Positions 57,605 to 64,000 of a stretch of DNA of 64,000 bases are shown here, piece by piece. The notes beneath the pieces are model-generated. The model worked only from the letters and a program-made list of their open reading frames with translations, did no database searches and was not told the DNA's origin. A program made the position numbers and the translations under genes. Position 1 is the stretch's first letter; the number at the start of each line of letters is the position of its first letter. This DNA is from Armatimonadota bacterium. GTDB taxonomy: Bacteria > Armatimonadota > Fimbriimonadia > Fimbriimonadales > Fimbriimonadaceae. Location: positions 62,001 to 126,000 of the forward strand of contig JADFMN010000001.1 in the NCBI GenBank assembly GCA_022563855.1, in the 5' to 3' direction.

Positions 57605-58825
57605 ATGCAGTTCAACCCCGCCGACACCGCCTTCATGCTGATCGCCACGGCCCTCGTGTTGATCATGACACCGGGCCTAGCCTTCTTCTATGGCGGCCTG
57701 GTCGGACGTAAGAACGTGCTGACCATCGTGATGCAGAGCTTCATCTCTCTGGGCGTCACGACTGTGCTCTGGGTGACGGTCGGGTTCTCGCTCTGCTTCG
57801 GAAGCGACATCGGCGGACTCATTGGCAACCCAGGCGATTTCTTCTTGATGATGGGCATCGGCGCAGAAGACATCCAGCCTGGGCTTGGGATTCCCGTCTT
57901 CTTGTTCGCCGCCTATCAGCTGATGTTCGCGATCATCACTCCCGCCCTGATCACCGGCGCGTTCGCCAACCGGATGACGTTCAAGGCGTATCTTACGTTC
58001 TTGATCTGCTGGCAATTGGTGGTCTACTACCCGTTCGTTCACATGGTGTGGGGCGGCGGCTGGATGGCGCAGTACGGCGTGCTGGACTTCGCCGGCGGCA
58101 TTGTGGTCCACGCGCTTGCAGGCATGGCGGCGCTTGCCACCGTGTTCTTCCTCGGCGAGCGGCGTGCCGCCGAGCCGGAACCACACAACATCCCGTTCGT
58201 CGCGCTCGGCACGGCGCTCCTATGGTTCGGCTGGTTCGGCTTCAATGCCGGAAGCGCGCTGGCGGTAAACGAGATCAGCGCGCTGGCGTTCATCAACACG
58301 CAGATCGGCGCCGCGTTCGCAGGCGTGACCTGGATTATCCTCGACTGGAAGCTGAAGAGGAAGCCGACCTTGGTCGGGTTCTGCGTCGGTGCGGTCGCCG
58401 GCTTGGCCACCATTACGCCAGCGGCTGGGTTCGTGTCGCCCCAGGGCGCGATGTTGATCGGGGTTCTCGCCGGCAGCATTCCGTACGCCGCCATTATGTA
58501 CCGCCAGCGGAAGAAGTGGGACGACGCGCTCGACGTGTGGGGCGTCCACGGCATCGGCGGCATCGTGGGGATTCTCGCCCTCGGCCTTCTGGCTACCAAG
58601 GCGATGAATCCCGCCGGGGCAAATGGCTTGTTCTACGGAGACGGTGCCTTCTTCGTGACGGAGCTGGTGGGCGTATCGGTGGCCATCGTCTGGGCCTTCA
58701 TCGTCACCTACGCTCTTCTGTGGGTTATCAACAAGATCACGCCCGTGCGCGTCTCGCACGCGACTGAGCATTCGGGGCTCGACGACGCCCTTCACGGAGA
58801 GGCAGCCTACACCAACCCAGAGTAG
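57605..58825 (+). CDS. amt: Ammonium transporter (Amt family)
   Basis: Amt proteins are trimeric membrane channels for ammonium. The 406-residue product has about eleven helices with the N-terminus ADTAFMLIATALVLIMTPGLAFFYGGLVGRKNVL. The twin histidines of the pore are visible in DFAGGIVVHALAG and WGVHGIGGIVG. AQYGVLDFAGG and FGWFGFNAGSALA are typical. No glnK gene adjoins, although amt is commonly paired with it. AGAAAGAAGGT lies upstream of the ATG. Upstream sequence is the repeat cluster. Confidence 0.96.
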   Translation: MQFNPADTAFMLIATALVLIMTPGLAFFYGGLVGRKNVLTIVMQSFISLGVTTVLWVTVGFSLCFGSDIGGLIGNPGDFFLMMGIGAEDIQPGLGIPVFLFAAYQLMFAIITPALITGAFANRMTFKAYLTFLICWQLVVYYPFVHMVWGGGWMAQYGVLDFAGGIVVHALAGMAALATVFFLGERRAAEPEPHNIPFVALGTALLWFGWFGFNAGSALAVNEISALAFINTQIGAAFAGVTWIILDWKLKRKPTLVGFCVGAVAGLATITPAAGFVSPQGAMLIGVLAGSIPYAAIMYRQRKKWDDALDVWGVHGIGGIVGILALGLLATKAMNPAGANGLFYGDGAFFVTELVGVSVAIVWAFIVTYALLWVINKITPVRVSHATEHSGLDDALHGEAAYTNPE

Positions 58826-58948
58826 TTGCTCGTAATCCGGCGGTACAATCAAACGCTTGAGCCACGAGGTCCCCGACCGGTTCGATTGCGCGGCAGACGG
58901 TGTGCGGGCGACTTTCGTGGCGGGATTACGAGAGAAAGGAAGCAATAT

Positions 58949-59422
58949 ATGAAACAAAAGACACCCAAGATAGTACCGGCTGGTTCGGGCTTAGAACGTC
59001 AATCGGTTCCCGGTGAATCGCTCGTTTTCAAACTCACTGGCGATGAGACGGGCGGGGCGTTGGACTATATCGTGTGCACCGTCGGCCCGAAGTCGGGACC
59101 ACCTCTGCACCTCCACCATACTCAGGAAGAAACCTTCCATATCACCAAGGGCCGTTTCAAGTTTCAGATCGCGGACGAGACGAAGATCTGCCAGAGTGGT
59201 GACTTTGTATATATTCCGCCGGGCACGCCCCACGCCTTCGTTAACCTTTCCGACGAACCAGGGGAATTCATCGCCGTATTCACTCCAGGCGGCACGGACA
59301 AGTTTTTTGCGGAATTCGGCCCCATGATGAGTAGTGGTGGCCCGCCAGATCAGGAGAAGATCGCGGCCCTCTTGGAAAAGCACGGAATGACACTGCTCGG
59401 ACCACCGCTCTCACCGGAATAG
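58949..59422 (+). CDS. Single-domain cupin protein
   Basis: ATG 58949 with AAAGGAAG upstream is the start; the longer open frame from 58826 has no cupin similarity. The 157-residue product has cupin motif 1 LHLHHTQEETFHITKGRFKFQI (G-x5-H-x-H-x3,4-E-x6-G) and motif 2 GDFVYIPPGTPHAFVN. Both metal-ligand histidines and the glutamate are retained. Such proteins often act as dioxygenases, isomerases or sugar sensors; substrate unknown. A TACAAT box at 58842-58847 may be its promoter. Confidence 0.85.
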   Translation: MKQKTPKIVPAGSGLERQSVPGESLVFKLTGDETGGALDYIVCTVGPKSGPPLHLHHTQEETFHITKGRFKFQIADETKICQSGDFVYIPPGTPHAFVNLSDEPGEFIAVFTPGGTDKFFAEFGPMMSSGGPPDQEKIAALLEKHGMTLLGPPLSPE

Positions 59423-59441
59423 GCCATGCCCATATAGCTGG

Positions 59442-60338
59442 TCAACTTGGGTTGCAGTGGATGGTCCGCTCCAAAGGGCGCGTCAGGCACGTCGGGCCGC
59501 CGCACCCTTTTGAGCAGATCTCATCACCGTTAAACTCATGTGCAGTCGCCCCTGCAACTTCGAGCCGCTGACGGGTCTCGGGGTTGCCCACGAGCATGAC
59601 GCACTCCCGTGGAGCAACCGCGAGCACGTTGCATCCCATGGTGTGGAACTCACTCTCAGGAACGTCGACGAGTTTCATTCCTCGCGAAAGCAGCATCTCA
59701 CGAAACGGAACCGGCATCAGGGGGGAGTAAACCAGCGCGAGATCCCGGTCGATCGGGCTGATGACAGACATCAGATGGAAGACGTCGCCCGGTCCGCGGT
59801 AGTGGGGAAGGGGAACCACGATCAAATCGTCGATACTGTCGGCGAGAAGCTCTCGCAACTGGCGGATTCCCTCGTCGTTGGTCCGATATCCTCGTCCGAC
59901 CGCGAGCGTCCGTTGGTCGATCCATACGACGTCGCCCCCTTCGACGCGGCCGTCGCCGATGATCGCGCCGCAGATCGGTATGCCCAGTTCGCGAAGGGCC
60001 GCCTCCTGTGCGGCGGGTTCGGTCCTCCGCGCCGCCTTGCCCATGCTGCAAAGGATCGCGCCTTTCCCGCAAAGGATAGATGCGTCGCGCGTGTACATGG
60101 AGTCCAGGCCGACCGTATCGTCCTCCGGGAGAAAGTGAATCTCGATTCCGAATCCGGTTAGCAGAGCAACGTACCGATCGTACTCTGCAACCGCCTTGTC
60201 GAACGAGGGTCGTCCGGCGCAGTTGAGTTCTTGCCACTGTTCATCGACGGCCCTTTGGGCAACGAACGCATCCCGCGCATGTTTGATTAGGACGGACTTG
60301 AGCTTTCCGACATCAGACTGGAAATGTCCGTTCATCAC
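59442..60338 (-). CDS. Dimethylargininase / arginine deiminase family enzyme
   Basis: This pentein-fold amidinotransferase-like enzyme should hydrolyse the guanidino group of arginine or methylarginines. The 298 residues contain DDTVGLDSMYTRDASI (substrate Asp), VEGGDVVWID, PGDVFHLMSVISPI (catalytic His region) and the C-terminal CGGPTCLTRPL with candidate nucleophile Cys. The length fits dimethylarginine dimethylaminohydrolase better than the longer arginine deiminase. No arginine catabolic genes are adjacent. The intergenic region upstream carries a hairpin at 60512-60543. Confidence 0.85.
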   Translation of the reverse strand: MMNGHFQSDVGKLKSVLIKHARDAFVAQRAVDEQWQELNCAGRPSFDKAVAEYDRYVALLTGFGIEIHFLPEDDTVGLDSMYTRDASILCGKGAILCSMGKAARRTEPAAQEAALRELGIPICGAIIGDGRVEGGDVVWIDQRTLAVGRGYRTNDEGIRQLRELLADSIDDLIVVPLPHYRGPGDVFHLMSVISPIDRDLALVYSPLMPVPFREMLLSRGMKLVDVPESEFHTMGCNVLAVAPRECVMLVGNPETRQRLEVAGATAHEFNGDEICSKGCGGPTCLTRPLERTIHCNPS

Positions 60339-60511
60339 GCCTCTATCTCTGCGAACTGTGCTAGGGGCTCCTCAGAGTGACCTTCTCGATTGTGGTCGTC
60401 CGTTTGCACGGCGTCAGGGTAGCACAGACCGGGGGGACAACCTGCGGGAGCAAATTGAGCTTTGTGAACTGCCGCTGTCCTCATCTGAGCCCGCTGACTA
60501 ACGACGAGGCC

Positions 60512-60543
60512 GACAGTTCGCGGCGATATTCGTCGCCGCTGTC
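60512..60543. other. Hairpin in the 245-bp gap before the oxidoreductase gene
   Basis: GACA...GCGGCGA-TATTCG-TCGCCGC-TGTC forms an 11-bp interrupted stem with a four-base bulge. There is no T-tract. It lies between two divergent genes, so it could be an operator or a transcript-end structure; the rest of 60339-60583 shows nothing else convincing. Confidence 0.4.
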
Positions 60544-60583
60544 AGAAAGAACCGTGAACACCGCTCTCCGGTAACATTCTAAA

Positions 60584-62755
60584 ATGCGTGCGAGACGGTC
60601 AGGCGGCGGATTCGCCGCGCTCTCTTACTCCTTGAAAAAGGCAAGGGACGCGGGCGGTTTCCTGAAGATGTATCGCGCGCTGCGATCGCGCAACGCCTGC
60701 AAGACTTGCGCGCTCGGCATGGGCGGCCAAAAGGGCGGGATGGTGAACGAGCGCGGGCAGTTCCCGGAGGTTTGCAAGAAGTCGATCCAGGCGATGGCTG
60801 CCGACATGCAGGGGCGAGTTCCGCAAGAGTTCTTTGAAGAGTTCGACCTTGAACAGCTCAAACGCTTCTCTCCTCGGCAGTTAGAAGCCGCGGGCCGGCT
60901 TGTCGAGCCAATGTATGCCGGACCGGATGACGAGCACTACCGGACGATCAGTTGGGATGACGCGCTGGATAAAGTCGCCGACCAGCTAAAGAAGACGGAA
61001 CCGAAAGAGTCGTTCTTCTACTTCAGCGGAAGATCGTCGAACGAAGCCGGTTTTCTGTTGCAGCTAGTGGCGCGACTTTACGGCACGAACCACGTCAGCA
61101 ACTGCTCATACTACTGTCACCAGGCGTCTGGAGTCGCACTGTCCTCCGTGACGGGTTCCGGTACTGCGACCATCGTTCTGGAAGACCTGGCGGGTTGCGA
61201 CCTGATCTTTCTGATCGGAGCGAACCCTGCGAGCAACCATCCGCGCCTCATGCGAACGATGGTCGAACTGCGTCGGCGAGGCGGGAAGGTGATCGTCGTC
61301 AACCCGCTGCGCGAGGTGGGACTTGAGCGGTTCAGGGTGCCGTCGGACGTGCGGAGCATGCTCTTCGGATCCAAGACTTGCGACCTTTACGTACAGCCGC
61401 ACGCTGGCGGCGACATCGCGTTTCTGGCAGGTGTTGCGAAGGCGACGATCGAGCTGGGAGCAGAGAGCCAAGAGTTCGTGGAGCAGTTCGCCGAGGATTG
61501 GGAACCGTTTCGCGATCACGTGATCGCTCTCTCGTGGGACGAAATAGTCGCTGCAGGTGGAGTGGACAGGGAGACGATCGAACAGGTCGCCTCGATCTAC
61601 GCCCAGTCCGAGAAGACCGTGTTCTGCTGGGCAATGGGCATCACTCACCACGAGCACGGTGTCGGCAACGTCCAGATGATCGCCAACCTGGCGATGACGC
61701 GCGGGATGCTGGGCCGACCGAACTGCGGCTTGCTGCCGCTACGAGGACACTCCAATGTGCAGGGCATCGGTTCCATGGGCGTCGTGCCGAAGATGAAAAA
61801 GCAGGTGTTCGAGCGGTTGCAGACGCACTTCGGAGTGTCGATTCCATCTTGGAAGGGACTCGACACGCTCGGTAGCATTGCGGCTGCCGCCGAGGGGAAG
61901 ATGAGAACGGCGTGGTGCCTCGGCGGCAATCTATATGGCTCAAACCCCGATGCCGCATTCGCTCACAGTGCGCTATCGAAACTCGACCAGATCGTCTACC
62001 TCTCGACGGCGTTGAACACGGGTCACGCTCTCGGAAGAGGGAAGGAGACGATCATTCTGCCGGTGCTAGCGCGCGACGAAGAACAGCAATCGACGACCCA
62101 GGAATCGATGTTCAGCTTCGTGCGGCTGTCCGACGGCGGGCCGCAGCGCCTGCGCGGGCCGCGAAGCGAAGTGTCGGTGATCGCGGACGTCGCAGAGCGG
62201 GTCTTTGGCAACACCACGCCCGTCGATTGGACAAGCCTGCGGCAGCATGGGAAGATTCGAGCGGCCATCGCCGCGATCATTCCGGGCTATGAGAAGATAG
62301 CCTCTATCGACAAGACCAAGAAGGAGTTCCAGATCGAAGGGAGGACGTTCCACGAGCCGCGTTTCCCCACTGAATCTGGTCGAGCGAAGTTCCACGTCGT
62401 CCCATTGCCAAGTGCGCCGGACGGATTGAGAATGATTACAGTGCGCTCAGAGGGGCAGTTCAACACCGTCGTATACGAGGAGGAAGACGCGTATCGCGGC
62501 CAGAAGCGGCGCGACGTGGTGATGATGCATCCATCTGATATCGCTCAGCTTGGATTTTCGGTGGGCCAACTGGCCGAGGTCTCGAGTGAGATCGGTTCGA
62601 TGACCGCGACTGTTCGGGAGATCGACGTGCGCCCTGGCACGGTGGTCATGTACTACCCGGAGGCGAACGCGATCATCCCGCGCCGCGCCGATCCTGCCTC
62701 GCGTACGCCAGCGTTCAAGAGTACGCCCGTCAGCATTGCCCGGGCGGGCGACTAA
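60584..62755 (+). CDS. Molybdopterin oxidoreductase, FdhF/YdeP family
   Basis: The 723-residue product matches formate-dehydrogenase-H-like oxidoreductases of the YdeP type. Near the N-terminus NACKTCALGMGGQKGGMVNERGQFPEVC carries cysteines for an iron-sulfur site. YYCHQASGVALSSVTGSGTATIVLEDLAGCDLIFLIGANPASNHPRLM and QMIANLAMTRGMLGRPNCGLLPLRGHSNVQG are molybdopterin-domain blocks. The C-terminal part (RSEGQFNTVVYEEEDAYRGQKRRDVVMMHPSDIAQLGF) is the dinucleotide-binding domain. No fdhD, membrane subunit or Mo-cofactor gene adjoins. Substrate not known. A TAACAT box ends six bases before the ATG, again suggesting a leaderless mRNA. Confidence 0.9.
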   Translation: MRARRSGGGFAALSYSLKKARDAGGFLKMYRALRSRNACKTCALGMGGQKGGMVNERGQFPEVCKKSIQAMAADMQGRVPQEFFEEFDLEQLKRFSPRQLEAAGRLVEPMYAGPDDEHYRTISWDDALDKVADQLKKTEPKESFFYFSGRSSNEAGFLLQLVARLYGTNHVSNCSYYCHQASGVALSSVTGSGTATIVLEDLAGCDLIFLIGANPASNHPRLMRTMVELRRRGGKVIVVNPLREVGLERFRVPSDVRSMLFGSKTCDLYVQPHAGGDIAFLAGVAKATIELGAESQEFVEQFAEDWEPFRDHVIALSWDEIVAAGGVDRETIEQVASIYAQSEKTVFCWAMGITHHEHGVGNVQMIANLAMTRGMLGRPNCGLLPLRGHSNVQGIGSMGVVPKMKKQVFERLQTHFGVSIPSWKGLDTLGSIAAAAEGKMRTAWCLGGNLYGSNPDAAFAHSALSKLDQIVYLSTALNTGHALGRGKETIILPVLARDEEQQSTTQESMFSFVRLSDGGPQRLRGPRSEVSVIADVAERVFGNTTPVDWTSLRQHGKIRAAIAAIIPGYEKIASIDKTKKEFQIEGRTFHEPRFPTESGRAKFHVVPLPSAPDGLRMITVRSEGQFNTVVYEEEDAYRGQKRRDVVMMHPSDIAQLGFSVGQLAEVSSEIGSMTATVREIDVRPGTVVMYYPEANAIIPRRADPASRTPAFKSTPVSIARAGD

Positions 62756-64000
62756 ACTCTGCTGGTTGCGTGGACGAGAACAGCAGTCCGCCTTCCTCGC
62801 ACCGAGTTGACGATCTGGACGTGTTCGGCGCGTTCTAGATCCTGCAGGGTCAGAACCCGCTCCTGGATCGCACCCGTGTCTATCAGCTCGCCTCTCAACG
62901 TCCCCGGAAGCAGTCCACAGGAAACGGGCGGCGTGTACCAAAAGCCGTCGATCTCGACCAGCACGTTGGTCGTGCAGCCCTCGGTCACCTCGCCCCTTTC
63001 GTTCGTGAGGATCACCTCGTCGCAGTCGGGGAACTTCGCACGCGCGGTTTCGAAGACAGCTCGCCGCGTCGTCTTGTGGCGGAGGAGCGGATCGGAAGAA
63101 TCGACGGAGTTTTCAAGAACCGCGACGCGGGCAGTGCCGCCGGTCTCTTCGATCTTGGAGTTGTGCAGTTCGATCTCTCCACTGGGCGACAAAAGCAGGC
63201 GGACTTTGTACCCCCCGTCGTCCATCTCGCAATCAAGGTCTGACAGAGCGTTGACCACGCTCGCTCTGTCGCAAACGAATCCGAGCGACGCAGAAGACGA
63301 ACTGAGGCGGTCGAGGTGTCGTTCCAGAAGGAAGTAACCATCAGGGCGTTGGTACCGGAGCGTTTCGATGAGCTTCGTCTCTCCGTCCAGCGCGCCGAGC
63401 ACCGCGCCCTTCAGTAAGCTCTCCTCCCACTCGCTGCCGGCGTCCGAGTCCCACACGATACCCGCTCCGACTCCATACTCCGCGGTGCCGCTCGACTTGT
63501 CGATGACAGCCGTGCGAATGGCGACGGAGAACGCACCCTTCCTCCCCGGCCCAAAGACGCCGATGCAGCCGGTATAGACCCCGCGCCGCGACGTCTCCAG
63601 CTCATCGATGATCTCCATCGTCCGCACCTTCGGCGCGCCGGTGATCGAAGCAGGAGGGAAGGTCGCTGCGAAGATCTCCAATAGAGACGCATTAGACCTC
63701 GCACGGACTTCTGAAGTCAGTTGGTGCAGCGTCTTGTACGTCTCTACCGCGAACAAATTCGGCACGTGTACAGAGCCGACCTCGGCGATCCGACCCAAGT
63801 CGTTGCGCGCCATGTCGACGATCATCAGGTTCTCTGCCCGCTCCTTCTCGCTCGTGGTCAGGTCGTGGATGAACGCCTCGTCCGTCTCCTGGGTACGCCC
63901 ACGCGGGCGCGTCCCCTTCATCGGTCGTGTCACGAGATCCTCGCCGTCGATCGTCAGGAAAAGCTCTGGAGAGACGGAGCAGACGACCTGTTCGCCTGTG
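62752..64000 (-). CDS. Aminodeoxychorismate synthase/lyase fusion PabB-PabC (5' end outside window)
   Basis: The frame stays open to base 64000, where VVCSVSPELFLTIDGEDLVTRPMKGTRPRG reads straight into chorismate-binding enzyme sequence, so the GTG at 63933 is internal. The PabB part shows AENLMIVDMARNDLGRIAEVGSV, TLHQLTSEV, FPPASITGAPKVRTMEIIDELE, RRGVYTGCIGVF and GAGIVWDSD. After about residue 190 of the visible part a PabC-like fold-type IV lyase follows (LIETLRYQRPDGYFLLERHLDRL, ILTNERGEVTEGCTTNVLVE, PPVSCGLLPGTLRGEL). Together they make p-aminobenzoate for folate, the pathway of folB here. It overlaps the oxidoreductase end by four bases. Confidence 0.93.
   Translation of the reverse strand, partial: TGEQVVCSVSPELFLTIDGEDLVTRPMKGTRPRGRTQETDEAFIHDLTTSEKERAENLMIVDMARNDLGRIAEVGSVHVPNLFAVETYKTLHQLTSEVRARSNASLLEIFAATFPPASITGAPKVRTMEIIDELETSRRGVYTGCIGVFGPGRKGAFSVAIRTAVIDKSSGTAEYGVGAGIVWDSDAGSEWEESLLKGAVLGALDGETKLIETLRYQRPDGYFLLERHLDRLSSSSASLGFVCDRASVVNALSDLDCEMDDGGYKVRLLLSPSGEIELHNSKIEETGGTARVAVLENSVDSSDPLLRHKTTRRAVFETARAKFPDCDEVILTNERGEVTEGCTTNVLVEIDGFWYTPPVSCGLLPGTLRGELIDTGAIQERVLTLQDLERAEHVQIVNSVRGRRTAVLVHATSRV

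Overview
The window is a G+C-rich bacterial chromosome segment from a diderm-type organism. Supporting features are a porin-like protein, lipoprotein signals, a LolA-like protein, FlhA, and secreted proteins sharing one C-terminal domain. That domain (about 140 residues, beginning VVPDSF and ending FDQTVWVIVP), together with a Pup-ligase/depupylase family gene, rplJ-rplL separated from rpoB, and nusA-infB without the usual rimP or ylxR, suggests the Armatimonadota (Fimbriimonadia-like). This placement is inference. Gene density is high, with many 1-4 bp stop/start overlaps, and most genes are housekeeping.

Layout. 1-4.6 kb (minus): a porin-like gene cut by the window edge, hisS, a degenerate class II aldolase and an isolated flhA. 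4.8-6.3 kb: tRNA-Arg(GCG) and a sialate O-acetylesterase. 6.4-10.4 kb (minus): dnaN, an ECF sigma factor with a small partner, a DUF4397 lipoprotein, a mini McsA-like zinc protein and ilvE. 10.5-16.9 kb: a VanW protein, a polytopic GT-C-like protein and a DUF4350/DUF4129/membrane-protein operon. 17-24.4 kb: a LolA-like protein, hrcA, the Pup-ligase family enzyme, a DUF4424 protein, ispH and a GH95 fucosidase. 24.5-30.2 kb: folB, nusA (promoter plus apparent attenuator), infB and rplJ-rplL behind an L10 leader.

30.2-39.4 kb is the most unusual stretch. Four intact genes and one remnant encode secreted proteins with the same C-terminal domain, in inverted orientation around a glmL/MutL-like gene and a sugar-ABC ATPase. 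Two copies share a leader of about 225 nt whose differences preserve base pairs. One gene carries an 11-base homopolymer. 39.5-49.4 kb: pyrF-mutY, a degenerate ADP-ribosylglycohydrolase-like protein, a PAP2 phosphatase, a GerMN protein and amidase, tRNA-Val, two TPR proteins and a Cas4-like/DUF2779 nuclease. 49.4-54.8 kb: fucI with two palindromic repeats inserted in frame, then an AT-richer restriction-modification locus (controller, HNH nuclease, methylase-specificity fusion). 55-64 kb: DUF6265, a K+ channel, a DUF1579-like protein, a repeat cluster, amt, a cupin, a dimethylargininase-like enzyme, an FdhF/YdeP-type oxidoreductase and a pabB-pabC fusion cut by the right edge.

Functional links: GH95 fucosidase, fucose isomerase and sialate esterase point to use of fucosylated or acetylated glycans. 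ECF sigma plus partner, HrcA, the NusA attenuator, the L10 leader and the C-box operator are the visible regulatory layer.
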